A DNA stretch of 64,000 nucleotides from Cellulosimicrobium cellulans (GCF_007679345.1 NZ_VEGH01000012.1:82558-146557); one strand, 5' to 3'; positions 30,198 through 39,168 are shown, counted from the stretch's first letter. The notes: generated by a model not told the origin, from the letters alone. Numbers and translations are program-made.

Positions 30198-32372
30198 GTG
30201 ACCGACCCGACCCCCACCCCCGCGCCCGACCCGGCGTCCTGGACCCTGCTGCGCCGCGACGGCGTCGCCGTCGTCCTGGCCCACCCGCGCGACGGTCTGC
30301 CCGAGGTGCAGCACTGGGGCGCCGACCTCGGGCCGCTGGCCCCGGCGGACCTCGCCGGGCTGCGGGCCGCCGCGGACCGGCAGACCCCCCCGGGCACGCT
30401 CGACGCCGCCGCGCACCCGTCGCTGCTGCCGCAGGACACCGACGGCTGGCCGGGTCGCCCGGGGCTGCAGCTCGTGCGCGACGGCGTGCCGCTCACCCCG
30501 CGGTGGCGGGCCGAGCCGCCCGCCGCGGACGCGGACGGCCACGCGGTCGAGGTCGTCGCCCGCGACGCCGCCGCCGGGCTGGTGCTGCGCTCGCGGCTGC
30601 ACCTGGAGCCCGGCGGGCTGCTCGGGGTCGACCACCGGCTGGAGGTGGCGCCGGACGCGCCCGGTCCCGTCGAGGTGCAGGCCCTGGAGGCGGTGCTGTC
30701 GGTGCCCACCCGCGCGGACGTGGTCACCACGTTCGCCGGCCGGTGGACCCGGGAGAAGGTGCCGGCGACCGGCCCGCTGCCGCGCGGGTCCCTGGCGCGG
30801 CAGACCCGGCGCGGCCGCCCGGGCCACGACCACCCGTGGCTGCTGGCCCTGTCGGCCGCGGCGCCGCGCGACCGGGACGGCGAGGTCTGGTCCGTGCACC
30901 TCGCGTGGCCCGCGGACGCCACGTACCGCACCGACCGGCTGCCCGACCAGCCGACGCTGCTCGGCGCGGGCGAGCTGCTCCGGGCGGGCGAGGTCGTGCT
31001 CGCGCCGGGGGAGGCGTTCGCGGCGCCGACGGCGTGGTTCGCGTGGTCCGGCGCGGGCCTCGACGGCGTGTCCGCGCGGTTCCACACCTTCCTGCGCGCG
31101 CGCCCGCAGCACCCCCGCACGGAGCGGCCCCTCGTGCTCAACACCTGGGAGGCGGTCTACTTCGACCACGACCCGGCGACGGTGCTCCGGCTCGCGGAGC
31201 GGGCGGCGCAGATCGGGGTCGAGCGGTTCGTGCTGGACGACGGCTGGTTCCTCGCGCGCCGCGACGACACCCGCGGGCTCGGGGACTGGGTGGTCGACCG
31301 GACCGTGTGGCCGGACGGGCTCGGGCCGCTCGCGGAGCGCGTGCACGCGCTCGGCATGCAGTTCGGCCTCTGGTTCGAGCCCGAGATGGTCAGCCTCGAC
31401 TCCGACCTGGCGCGGGCGCACCCCGACTGGCTGCTGCACGCCGCCGACCGCGTCCCGGACCCCGAGGGGCTGTCGTACCGCACCCAGTACGTGCTCGACC
31501 TGGCCCGGCCGGAGGCGCGGGAGCACGTCCTGGGTCAGGTCTCGGCCCTGGTGGCGGAGCTCGGGATCGACTTCATCAAGTGGGACCACAACCGCGACCT
31601 GGTCGACGCCCGGCACGACGGCCGGCCCGGCGTCGACGCGCAGACCCGGGCGGTCCTGGGCCTGATGGCGGAGCTGAAGGCGCGGCACCCGGGTCTGGAG
31701 ATCGAGTCCTGCTCCTCGGGCGGCGCGCGCAGCGACCTCGGCGTCCTCGAGGTCGCCGACCGGGTGTGGGCGTCCGACTCCAACGACGCCGTCGAGCGGC
31801 AGGACATCCAGCGGTGGACCGGGCTGCTGCTGCCGCCGGAGCTCGTCGGGGCGCACGTCGGGCCCCCGACCTCGCACAGCTCGGGCCGGACGCTCGATCT
31901 GCCGTACCGGCTGGGGACGAGCCTGATGGGCTCCGCCGGCTTCGAGTGGGACGTGCTGTCCTGCTCGGACGAGGAGGTCGAGGTGCTCACCCGGTTCGCG
32001 GGGCTGTACCGGGAGCTGCGGCCGCTGATCCACACCGGGACCGCCGTGCACGCGGACGTGCGGGACCCGGCGCTCCGGGTGGTCGGCGCGGTGGCGCCCG
32101 ACGGGTCGGCGGGGGTGTGGACGGTCGCGACCGTCGCCGCGCTGGAGGACGCCCGGCCGGAGCCGGTCCGGTTGCACGGGCTGCGCCCCGACGTGCGGTA
32201 CCGGGTGCGGGTCCGCGACGAGGTGGGCGCCGCACGCTGGGGCTGGATCACGCCCCCGTGGCTGGCCGCGGGCGAGGTGACCCTGCCGGGCCGGGTGCTC
32301 GGCGAGGTCGGGCTGCAGATCCCCGCGCTGTGGCCGGCGCAGGCGCTGGTGCTGCACGCCACGGCGGTCTGA
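30198..32372 (+). CDS. GH36 alpha-galactosidase
   Basis: Releases alpha-1,6-galactose from raffinose-type sugars or galactomannan side chains; 724 aa, intracellular. N-terminal beta-supersandwich (about 1-310), (beta/alpha)8 barrel starting LNTWEAVYFDHD and FVLDDGWF. The nucleophile is Asp463 in IKWDHNRD, with substrate-recognition CSSGGAR and acid/base Asp527 in WASDSNDAVERQ. GTG preceded by AAGGAGAG. It lies 38 bp after the ROK gene, so the two are co-transcribed and the enzyme is probably induced by the sugar that releases that ROK protein. Confidence 0.95.
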   Translation: MTDPTPTPAPDPASWTLLRRDGVAVVLAHPRDGLPEVQHWGADLGPLAPADLAGLRAAADRQTPPGTLDAAAHPSLLPQDTDGWPGRPGLQLVRDGVPLTPRWRAEPPAADADGHAVEVVARDAAAGLVLRSRLHLEPGGLLGVDHRLEVAPDAPGPVEVQALEAVLSVPTRADVVTTFAGRWTREKVPATGPLPRGSLARQTRRGRPGHDHPWLLALSAAAPRDRDGEVWSVHLAWPADATYRTDRLPDQPTLLGAGELLRAGEVVLAPGEAFAAPTAWFAWSGAGLDGVSARFHTFLRARPQHPRTERPLVLNTWEAVYFDHDPATVLRLAERAAQIGVERFVLDDGWFLARRDDTRGLGDWVVDRTVWPDGLGPLAERVHALGMQFGLWFEPEMVSLDSDLARAHPDWLLHAADRVPDPEGLSYRTQYVLDLARPEAREHVLGQVSALVAELGIDFIKWDHNRDLVDARHDGRPGVDAQTRAVLGLMAELKARHPGLEIESCSSGGARSDLGVLEVADRVWASDSNDAVERQDIQRWTGLLLPPELVGAHVGPPTSHSSGRTLDLPYRLGTSLMGSAGFEWDVLSCSDEEVEVLTRFAGLYRELRPLIHTGTAVHADVRDPALRVVGAVAPDGSAGVWTVATVAALEDARPEPVRLHGLRPDVRYRVRVRDEVGAARWGWITPPWLAAGEVTLPGRVLGEVGLQIPALWPAQALVLHATAV

Positions 32373-32423
32373 GGCGGCGACGCGGCGGGCGGGGGCGGCG
32401 GGCCGGTGTCGCGCCGCCTCCGC

Positions 32424-33317
32424 TCAGCCGGGCGGCGGGACCGGCGCACCGCCGGGCGGCGGCGCCGTCGAGCCGCGCGCGACGACCCGCACGCCCGGGG
32501 TGCGGGTCGTCGCGGGCAGGCCGCCCGCGACCGCGCGCAGCAGCACCTCGGCCGTGAGCGCGCCGAGCTCGTGCACGTCGCGGCTCACCACGGACAGCGG
32601 CGGGTGCGAGATGCGCACGTTCGCCGAGTCGTCCCAGGCCAGCACCGACAGGTCCTGCGGGACCCGCACGCCGAGCCGCGCCGCCTCGCGCAGGCCGGCC
32701 AGCGGCATCAGGTCGTTGTCGTACACGATCGCCGTGGGCGGCTCGGGCAGCGCGAGCAGCTCGGCGGTGCGCAGGGCGCCGCTCGCCGCGCCGTAGTCGC
32801 CCTCCCGGCGCACCACCGCGATCCCGGCGGCGGCCGCGGCCTCGTGGAACGCCGCGGCGCGCACCCGGGTGTGCCGGTAGCGCTCCGGGCCGGACACCCA
32901 CCCCACCCGGCGGTGGCCGAGGTCCGCCAGGAACGCGACCGCGGTGCGCATCGCGTCGTCGTTGTCGTAGTCGACGACCCACCGGCCGTCGCCGGGCTCG
33001 CCGCCGAGCAGCACGGACGGCAGCCCGAGGTCCCGGCAGACCTGCTCGCGGGGGTCGTCGGCCACCAGGTCGGAGATCACCACGGCGTCGACGAGCCCGT
33101 CCCGGGCCCAGCGGCGGTAGGCCACCAGCTCCGCGTCCAGGTCCGGCACGACGTGCACGAACACGCTCGCGCCGTGCGCGTCGAGCTCCTCCTCCATGCC
33201 CGCCAGCAGGTCCGTGTAGAAGGGCTCCAGCGCGCCGTCGTCGTCGGCCGGCAGCAGCGCCAGCCCCACGCGGACGCCGCTGCCCGGCCGCCGGTCGGGC
33301 GGCGTCGGCGTCGTCAT
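32424..33317 (-). CDS. LacI-like sugar-sensor domain without HTH
   Basis: Periplasmic-binding-protein-like effector domain of the LacI/GalR family, 297 aa. After only about 15 residues it enters VRVGLALLPADDDG, the point where the ligand domain of LacI proteins starts. Typical segments follow: VDAVVISDLVADDP, GHRRVGWVSGPERYRHTRVR, TAIVYDNDLMPLAGL and LSVLAWDDSANVRISHPPL. The 55-60-residue HTH and hinge helix are absent. GATGCT (33329-33324, minus strand) lies exactly 6 nt before the ATG, supporting this short start. It faces a ROK gene divergently. It cannot bind DNA by the LacI HTH; a sensor or partner role is inference. Confidence 0.85.
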   Translation of the reverse strand: MTTPTPPDRRPGSGVRVGLALLPADDDGALEPFYTDLLAGMEEELDAHGASVFVHVVPDLDAELVAYRRWARDGLVDAVVISDLVADDPREQVCRDLGLPSVLLGGEPGDGRWVVDYDNDDAMRTAVAFLADLGHRRVGWVSGPERYRHTRVRAAAFHEAAAAAGIAVVRREGDYGAASGALRTAELLALPEPPTAIVYDNDLMPLAGLREAARLGVRVPQDLSVLAWDDSANVRISHPPLSVVSRDVHELGALTAEVLLRAVAGGLPATTRTPGVRVVARGSTAPPPGGAPVPPPG

Positions 33318-33323
33318 GCGCGC

Positions 33324-33369
33324 AGCATCGCACGCCGCGCGCGGCGGGGGTGTGCCGCCGTGCCATGCT
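33324..33369. promoter_or_regulatory. Divergent leaderless promoters
   Basis: Minus-strand -10 GATGCT (33329-33324) ends 6 nt before the LacI-like ATG; plus-strand -10 CATGCT (33364-33369) ends 7 nt before the ROK ATG. The two hexamers are 34 bp apart. No clear -35 was seen for either. Confidence 0.55.
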
Positions 33370-33376
33370 GAGCGGC

Positions 33377-34600
33377 ATGGACGGCGTCGAGGTCGGGCAG
33401 GGCGCCGGGCGGCGGGGCGGCCGCGCGCCGTCGACCACGCGCTCCCGGGTGCTCGACCTGGTCCGCACCCGCGGGCCGATCAGCCGGGTCGAGCTCGCGG
33501 AGCTGACCGGGCTGACCCAGGCGGCGATCTCGCACGCGGTGCGAGCGCTGCTCGACCAGGGGCTGCTCCGCGAGAGCGGCGCGCGCGAGTGGACCGGCGG
33601 CAAGCCGCGCGTGATGCTCACGCTCGACCCTCTGGCCCGGTGCGCGGTGGGCGTGCAGCTCGGCGCGGACTGGCTGGTCGTCGTGCTCATCGACGCGCGC
33701 GGCGCCGTCGTGGCCCGGACCCGGGTGCGCGGCGCGCGCGAGGAGGACCCCGACGCGGTCGTCATCGGCATCGCGGGGGAGATCGACGTGCTGCTCCGGG
33801 CAGCCGGCATCGGGCGGGACCGGGTCGCCGGCGTGGGCCTCGCGGTCCCGGGCACCCTGGACCTCGACGCGGGCGCCATCACGGTCTCCCGCTCGCTGCA
33901 CCGGTGGCAGGGCTTCCCGGTGCGGGCCGGTCTCGCGGGGGCCGTCGGCCTGCCGGTGGTGCTGGACAACGACGCCACCGCCGCGGCCGTCGGCGAGTAC
34001 TGGGCCGGCCGCACCGCCGGGTCGGTCGCGCACTGCACGCTCTACATGGGTGCCGGGATCGGCGCGGGCGTCGTCGTCGGCGGCACCGTGCACCGCGGCG
34101 CCAGCGGGAACCCGGGGCCGCTGGGCCGGATGCACCTGCACCGCGCCGGGCACGAGCCCGGGCCGACGCTCGAGGAGCTCGCCGCGCCGCACGCGGTCGC
34201 CCGGCGGGCCCGCGAGGCGGTGGCCGCGGGTCGCACGACCACGGCGCGGCTCAGCGCGGACGGCGACCCGATCACCGACTTCGGGGCGCTGGCCACCGCC
34301 GCCGTCCAGGGCGACCCGCTCGCGCTCGAGCTCGTCGAAGACTCCGCGGAGTACCTGGCGGACGCCGCCGTGACCGCCGCGAACCTGCTGGACGTCGACT
34401 CGGTGGTGCTGGCCGGGCCCGCGTTCAGCACGGCGGGGTCGCTCTACGCGCAGGTCGTCGAGCGGCGGCTGCGGGCCGAGCTGCACGCGGCCGACCGGCA
34501 CGGGGTGCGGGTGGCGCTCGCGGCGCACGTCGCGGACGCGGCGGCGGTGGGGGCCGCGGCGCTGGTGCTGCAGGAGGACCTGGCGCCGCGGCGGGGGTGA
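33377..34600 (+). CDS. ROK family transcriptional regulator
   Basis: Second ROK repressor, 407 aa, similar in layout to the one at 28,855. The winged HTH (about 20-75) has PISRVELAELTGLTQAAISH; the ROK domain has VLDNDATAAAVGEYW and GAGIGAGVVVG. The zinc-binding CxCGxxGC motif is missing: the region reads GRMHLHRAGHEPGPTLEELA, so this member has lost its Cys ligands. ATG chosen because of CATGCT 7 nt upstream; ATG at 33365 and GTG at 33350 are in frame. It diverges from the HTH-less LacI-like gene. Confidence 0.88.
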   Translation: MDGVEVGQGAGRRGGRAPSTTRSRVLDLVRTRGPISRVELAELTGLTQAAISHAVRALLDQGLLRESGAREWTGGKPRVMLTLDPLARCAVGVQLGADWLVVVLIDARGAVVARTRVRGAREEDPDAVVIGIAGEIDVLLRAAGIGRDRVAGVGLAVPGTLDLDAGAITVSRSLHRWQGFPVRAGLAGAVGLPVVLDNDATAAAVGEYWAGRTAGSVAHCTLYMGAGIGAGVVVGGTVHRGASGNPGPLGRMHLHRAGHEPGPTLEELAAPHAVARRAREAVAAGRTTTARLSADGDPITDFGALATAAVQGDPLALELVEDSAEYLADAAVTAANLLDVDSVVLAGPAFSTAGSLYAQVVERRLRAELHAADRHGVRVALAAHVADAAAVGAAALVLQEDLAPRRG

Positions 34601-34646
34601 CGCGCCGGGCGCCGTGCCGGGTCGGGAGGCGGTGGGCGGTGCCGGG

Positions 34647-36101
34647 TCAGCGCCGCCGGGTCAGCAGCTCCAGGCTGACGGCGTCGACCAGCAGCCCCTG
34701 GTCCGCGCGCACCCACCGGTCGCCGGTGGCCCGGTGCTCCGCCAGCGTGGCGAACCGGTACCCGTACATCCGGGCCCGCACCCACCGGGGGCGCTCGCCG
34801 TGGAACGGGTCGTGCGCCAGCAGCCGCAGCGTCGGCCGGTCGGCCTCCAGCAGCTTCCCGAGGAACGGCACGAACCAGCGCAGCTGCGCCGCCGACCCGA
34901 GCGCGAGGAACCACATCAGCCAGTCGAGCCGCAGGTGGTACGGCGCGTACTGCCGCGGCAGCCGCCGGACGTCGCCGGGCTTGCCGCGGAACCCGTACTC
35001 GAGCCACGTCGCGTCGCCGGGGTCCTCGTCCCGGGTGCCCTCCACCACCACCTCGGTGCGCCGACGCGTGATCGTGCCGAACGCGCCGTAGGCGTTGACC
35101 AGGTGGAACGGGTTGAACGACGCGTTCATCCGCTGGTTCCGGGACACCAGGTTGCGCGCCGGCCAGAACGACAGCACGACGCACAGCGCGGTGACGGCGA
35201 GCACGACCGCGACGAACCACGGCGGTGGATCGGCCGGCGGCGCGCCGGTGCGGACGTCGACGCCGACCAGCCCGAGGACCGCGGCCCAGGACCGGTCGTC
35301 GACCGCCGAGGCCGCCAGCACGATGGTCAGCCAGTTCAGCCAGGCGAAGTTGCCGGACAGCACCAGCCAGAGCTGCGTCACGATCATGATCGCCGCCGCC
35401 GTGCTCGCCACCGGGCCCGGGACCAGCAGCCCGAACGGCACCACCAGCTGCGCGACGTGGTTCGCGGCGACCTCGACGCGGTGCAGCGGGCGGGGGAGCA
35501 GGTGGAACAGCCGGCTCGCGGGGCCTGGCATCGGCTGGGTCTCGTGGTGGTAGTACAGCGCCGTCAGGTCGCGCCAGGCGGGGTCGCCGCGCCACTTGAT
35601 GAGCCCGGCGCCGAGCTCGAGCCGGAACACCAGCCACCACAGCAGCGCGAGGACGGTCCACGGCGGGGCGACGTCGTCCGAGCCCAGGAACGCCACGAGG
35701 AACCCGGCCTCCAGCAGCAGCGACTCCCACCCGAACCCGTAGAACGTCTGCCCGACGTTCACCACCGACAGGTACAGCACCCACAGCACGGCGAAGGCGA
35801 GCAGCGGCAGCCACGGCGGCCCCTGCTGCGGCAGCCCGGCGACCAGCACCGCGGCGACCAGGAGCCCGACCCAGCCGAGGCCGACGAGCAGCCGGTCGGA
35901 GTACCGCCAGGCGAACAGGCTCGGTGCGGCCCGGAACGGCACCCGCTCGGTGAACGCCGGGACGGGGAGCAGGCCGTGCTCGCCGAGCAGCGGGCGGAAC
36001 TGGCGCAGCACGTTCACGAACGCGAGCACGTAGACGGCGGCCACCCCGCGCTGCGCGACCGCCCGGGCGATCGTGTACCCCTCCGCGCCGAACCACTCCA
36101 T
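34647..36101 (-). CDS. Lipase maturation factor family membrane protein
   Basis: Polytopic membrane protein of 484 aa with 8-10 hydrophobic segments. It has lipase-maturation-factor family landmarks: YGFGWESLLLEAGF, GAGLIKWRGDPAWRDLTALYYHHETQPMP-type sequence (KWRGD at about 168), SGNFAWLNWLT, and a C-terminal soluble part with YEFRGKPGD-like YGFRGKPGD and PYHLRLDWLMWF. In vertebrates LMF1 folds lipases in the ER; the bacterial role is unknown. The ATG has GGGGGTGGG upstream. No lipase gene is nearby. Confidence 0.85.
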   Translation of the reverse strand: MEWFGAEGYTIARAVAQRGVAAVYVLAFVNVLRQFRPLLGEHGLLPVPAFTERVPFRAAPSLFAWRYSDRLLVGLGWVGLLVAAVLVAGLPQQGPPWLPLLAFAVLWVLYLSVVNVGQTFYGFGWESLLLEAGFLVAFLGSDDVAPPWTVLALLWWLVFRLELGAGLIKWRGDPAWRDLTALYYHHETQPMPGPASRLFHLLPRPLHRVEVAANHVAQLVVPFGLLVPGPVASTAAAIMIVTQLWLVLSGNFAWLNWLTIVLAASAVDDRSWAAVLGLVGVDVRTGAPPADPPPWFVAVVLAVTALCVVLSFWPARNLVSRNQRMNASFNPFHLVNAYGAFGTITRRRTEVVVEGTRDEDPGDATWLEYGFRGKPGDVRRLPRQYAPYHLRLDWLMWFLALGSAAQLRWFVPFLGKLLEADRPTLRLLAHDPFHGERPRWVRARMYGYRFATLAEHRATGDRWVRADQGLLVDAVSLELLTRRR

Positions 36102-36166
36102 CGCCCACCCCCGTCCGCGCCGCCTCGCCCCGCCCTCGCCCCCCGGCCTCCCAGCCTCGCCCCCCT

Positions 36167-36299
36167 CGCCGAGATGGCAACTCTCAGCTGTCGTCCGGGC
36201 TCCCGGCAGAGCCGAGAGCTGCGGGCGCCGCCCGCCGACTCTGCACTTCCGGACTGTGTTCCGTCCTCTCGCGGCAGTCCGAGTTCGGAGAGTCGGCGG
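36167..36299. repeat. Structured intergenic element with imperfect 25-bp inverted repeat
   Basis: In the 277-bp gap before the PadR gene, 36232-36256 and 36275-36299 form an imperfect 25-bp inverted repeat (about 20 of 25 paired) with an 18-bp spacer. The left end (36167-36177, CGCCGAGATGG) repeats a motif also found on both arms of the 57-kb element. Nothing protein-coding was seen. Confidence 0.5.
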
Positions 36300-36342
36300 A
36301 GCACGCCGCGCGGAGGGGAGGAGATCGTCGTGAGGCGGGGGG

Positions 36343-36371
36343 TTCACGCAAGAGCAGTAGCGATATATCGT
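36343..36371 (+). promoter_or_regulatory. Promoter and palindrome upstream of padR gene
   Basis: TTCACG (36343-36348) and TATCGT (36366-36371) are 17 bp apart; the -10 ends 7 nt before the ATG, giving a leaderless mRNA. The -10 overlaps the perfect 10-bp palindrome CGATATATCG (36361-36370), a likely autoregulatory PadR site. Confidence 0.6.
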
Positions 36372-36378
36372 TAGCGTC

Positions 36379-37122
36379 ATGCGATACAACGACACATCAG
36401 ACGAGTTCGAGAGCGAGGGCCGCGACGAGCGGTCCGGTCGCGGCCCGCACGGGTCGCACGAGGGGCACCGCGGGCGCGGGCGGGGGTTCGGCGGCCACGG
36501 GCCGCGCGGCTTCGGCCCGGGCGCGGGGTTCGGTCCCGGTGGGGGCTTCGGCCCCGGGGGTCCCGGCGGGTTCGGCCCGGGCGGTTTCGGCCCCGGCGGG
36601 TTCGGTCCCGGCGGCCGGCGCGGCCGGCGACCGCGCGGCGACGTCCGCAACGCGATCCTGCTGCTGCTGGCCGAGCAGCCGATGCACGGGTACCAGCTGA
36701 TGGAGGCGATCGCGGAGCGCAGCGACGGCCGGTGGCGCCCGAGCCCCGGCGCCGTCTACCCGACCCTGAACCTCCTGGAGGACGAGGGCGTCGTGACGCT
36801 CACCGCCTCCGCGGGCCGCAAGCTCGCCACGCTGACCGAGGAGGGACGCGCCCTCGTCGAGCGGGACGGTGCGTCCTGGCCGGACCCGTTCGCGGCCGGC
36901 GACGCCGAGCAGGGCGTGGACCTGCGCGCCGAGGTCGGGCCGCTGCTCGAGGCCGTCCGGGCCGTGGGGCGCGGCGGGACCGAGGCGCAGCGGGTGCGCG
37001 CGGGCGAGATCCTCGCCGAGGCGCGCCGGTCGGTGTACCGCGTGCTGGCGGGCGATGACCCGGCGCCGGCCCCGGGCGCCTTGGCCCCGGACGCCCGGGC
37101 CCCGGAGGGCCCGACCGCCTGA
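36379..37122 (+). CDS. PadR family regulator with Gly-rich FGPGG repeats
   Basis: 247-aa repressor. Residues 1-85 are disordered, acidic then Gly-rich, with at least six FGPGG-like repeats ending in GGRRGRRPRGD. The PadR winged helix (about 88-165) reads AILLLLAEQPMHGYQLMEAI, then RWRPSPGAVYPTLNLLEDEG, all hallmark residues. The C-terminal helix (about 180-225) dimerises. ATG start with leaderless promoter. No neighbouring target such as an exporter is seen downstream. Confidence 0.92.
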   Translation: MRYNDTSDEFESEGRDERSGRGPHGSHEGHRGRGRGFGGHGPRGFGPGAGFGPGGGFGPGGPGGFGPGGFGPGGFGPGGRRGRRPRGDVRNAILLLLAEQPMHGYQLMEAIAERSDGRWRPSPGAVYPTLNLLEDEGVVTLTASAGRKLATLTEEGRALVERDGASWPDPFAAGDAEQGVDLRAEVGPLLEAVRAVGRGGTEAQRVRAGEILAEARRSVYRVLAGDDPAPAPGALAPDARAPEGPTA

Positions 37123-37244
37123 CGGCGGGCACGGCGCCCACCGCGCTCGTGCCCGGCCGCCCGGCCCACCCGGCCCACCCGGCCCACCGGTCCTGGCCGG
37201 GTCGTCGGGCTCCACCAGCACCTCTCGGGCTCGCCCGGCAGCCG

Positions 37245-37300
37245 GAGTGGATCCGTTCGAGCCGACACGCCGGGGCGTGTCGGCTCGAACGGATCCACTC
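37245..37300. terminator. 56-bp perfect palindrome between convergent genes
   Basis: Arms of 27 bp (37245-37271 and 37274-37300) are perfectly complementary around a GG spacer; each contains GGATCC and GTTCGAGCCGACACG or its complement. It separates the PadR gene and the VOC gene, which converge, so it can act as a bidirectional terminator. Length and perfection exceed the usual terminator stem. Confidence 0.75.
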
Positions 37301-37342
37301 GCCGCCGGTGGGAGGCGACCCCGACGCACGAGCGCGGGCGGG

Positions 37343-37723
37343 TCAGGGCCAGACGTGCGCCTGCTCGGCGAAGTCCGCCGGGTCGCTGTGCACCGGGATC
37401 ACGCACAGCAGGTGCCCGCCCGGTACGCGCAGCGTGCGGCAGTCCAGCCAGCCGCCGACCTCGACCGCGCCGAGGTCGAGCAGCCGCGCGGTCTCGGCGG
37501 CGACGTCGTCGGTCTCCATGTCGAGGTGGTACCGCGCCGGGCCGCCGATCGACTGCACGGCGGCGACCAGCCCGGGGACGGGGTCCTCGAGGTGGGTGAA
37601 CTGCTCCTCGTCCGGCACCGACCACGAGGCCACGCCGGTGGCGGCGGACCAGAACCGGGCCGCTGCGGCGGCCTCGGCGTGCGGGGCGTCGATGAGCAGG
37701 GTCGAGATCCGGCTGCGGTGCAC
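37343..37723 (-). CDS. VOC family (glyoxalase/bleomycin resistance-like) protein
   Basis: 126-aa protein of the vicinal-oxygen-chelate superfamily: STLLIDAPHAEAAAAARFW start, YHLDMETDDVAAETARLLDLGA middle (His and Glu of a metal site) and VPGGHLLCVIPV end. Substrate unknown. GTG at 37723 chosen because AGGAGG lies 6 nt upstream; an ATG two codons earlier abuts the ribosome site and is unlikely. Confidence 0.8.
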   Translation of the reverse strand: MHRSRISTLLIDAPHAEAAAAARFWSAATGVASWSVPDEEQFTHLEDPVPGLVAAVQSIGGPARYHLDMETDDVAAETARLLDLGAVEVGGWLDCRTLRVPGGHLLCVIPVHSDPADFAEQAHVWP

Positions 37724-37799
37724 GGGCATCCTCCTCGATGTCCCGACGGACGGTAGCGCTCCCACCACCCCGACCACCAGTACCGCGGGTCTGTCCCGG

Positions 37800-38543
37800 T
37801 CAGTCGCCGTCGGTGCCGACGCCCACGGGCACCGGGCGCGCGACGCCCGGAGCACCCGCCGCGCCGCCGCCCGCCGTCCGCCGGGTGTGCGTCTCGATCG
37901 CGGCCAGCACCACGGCCAGCACCGCCGCGGCGAGCAGCGTCGCGCGCGTGCCCAGCGCGCCCGGGGCGCTCGCCACCGCGCCGATCCCGGCGCCGCCGGC
38001 GAACGCCAGCACGATCAGGGCCAGTCGCTGCGCGACCACGCGCTGGGTGCGGTCGTAACCGCTGAGCCACTCGTAGGCCGCGGTCACGAGGGTGCGCAGG
38101 TTCCCGGTGGTCATCGTCGTGCTGTAGGTGGTGTCCCGGACGAGTCGGAATGTCGTGACCTGCAGCGCGGCGACGAACGCCACCGCCATGGTCGTCACGA
38201 GCGTCGGCACGGAGCGCGGCAGGCCCGCGACCGCGACCAGCACGGCGATCTCGGCGAGCAGCACCACGCGCGTCGGGTCGTCGAGCCCGGGCAGCCGGCG
38301 GTGCGCCGCCAGCCACTCCGCCGCGACCAGGCCCAGCACGAACGCGCCGAGGATCGGCAGGTAGCCCGCGGCCTGGGCCCACCGGCCCTCGGCGGCGTGG
38401 ATCGCCACGAACACGACGTTGCCGGTCTGGGCGTTGGCGAACACGCCGCCGTGCGCCACGAACGTGTAGGCGTCGAGGAAGCCGCCGACGACGGCGAGCG
38501 CGGCCCCGGTCGCGGGGTGCTCGGGGCGGGTGCGGACCCTCAC
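37800..38543 (-). CDS. DUF1275 (YoaK-like) membrane protein
   Basis: 247-aa polytopic membrane protein with about six helices. It matches the DUF1275 pattern: GGFLDAYTFVAHGGVFANAQTGNVV near the N-terminus and TTTMTTGNLRTL-like STTMTTGNLRTLVTAA in the middle, with both halves carrying (Q/T)TGN. Function unknown. The C-terminus is Gly/Ala rich. GTG start. Confidence 0.88.
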   Translation of the reverse strand: MRVRTRPEHPATGAALAVVGGFLDAYTFVAHGGVFANAQTGNVVFVAIHAAEGRWAQAAGYLPILGAFVLGLVAAEWLAAHRRLPGLDDPTRVVLLAEIAVLVAVAGLPRSVPTLVTTMAVAFVAALQVTTFRLVRDTTYSTTMTTGNLRTLVTAAYEWLSGYDRTQRVVAQRLALIVLAFAGGAGIGAVASAPGALGTRATLLAAAVLAVVLAAIETHTRRTAGGGAAGAPGVARPVPVGVGTDGD

Positions 38544-38679
38544 GGCTCGCGCCGCCCCTCGGGGGTGGTGCGGGTCGGTCGCTGCCGGGTCACGCCGCTC
38601 ACGTTCCCCAGTATGCGCCTGGTCGTCCCATGACTTGACGGGACCATCGGCCCTGGTCGGCCCGCACCGCCCCCGCGGC

Positions 38680-39168
38680 TCAGCCCTCCGCGAGCAGCGC
38701 CGGGATCTGCCCCACGGCCTCGCGCATGCCCTCCTCCATCCCCATCGCGATCACCTGGGCCATCGCCTCGGCGTCCGGGAACTGCGTGGTGATGGTCATG
38801 CGCGTCCCGCCGTCGACGGGCGTGAGCTCGGTGCGCATCATGGCGGCGGGCATGGCGTCGTCCGGGTTGCCGTCGGCGTCGGAGAACCCGTCCTGGATCT
38901 CGATCGAGCGCGGGGGGTCGACGGCGAGCACGCGCCACCAGCCGTGCGCCCGCGTCCCGTCCGGCCCGGTCATCCAGTACCGCGACTCGGCGCCGGGGGT
39001 GAGGTCGTGCGCGGGGAACGTCGCCGGCCACCCCGGAGGGCCCCACCAGCGGGAGAGCTGGTCGCCCTCGGACCACAGCCGCCACACCCGCTCGGGCGGG
39101 GCGTCGAGCTCGGTCACCACGGTGAGCGTCAGCGCGTCGGTGTCCTTGATGGTGTCGACGACGGTCAT
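38680..39168 (-). CDS. SRPBCC (AHSA1-like) domain protein
   Basis: 162-aa START-like ligand-binding protein: VVTELDAPPERVWRLWSEGDQLSRWWGPPG, then DLTPGAESRYWM, then GGTRMTITTQFPDAEAM. Such proteins are regularly paired with ArsR regulators in actinobacteria; ligand unknown. Its ATG overlaps the ArsR stop (ATGA), so the two are translated together and repressed by the same operator. Confidence 0.9.
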   Translation of the reverse strand: MTVVDTIKDTDALTLTVVTELDAPPERVWRLWSEGDQLSRWWGPPGWPATFPAHDLTPGAESRYWMTGPDGTRAHGWWRVLAVDPPRSIEIQDGFSDADGNPDDAMPAAMMRTELTPVDGGTRMTITTQFPDAEAMAQVIAMGMEEGMREAVGQIPALLAEG

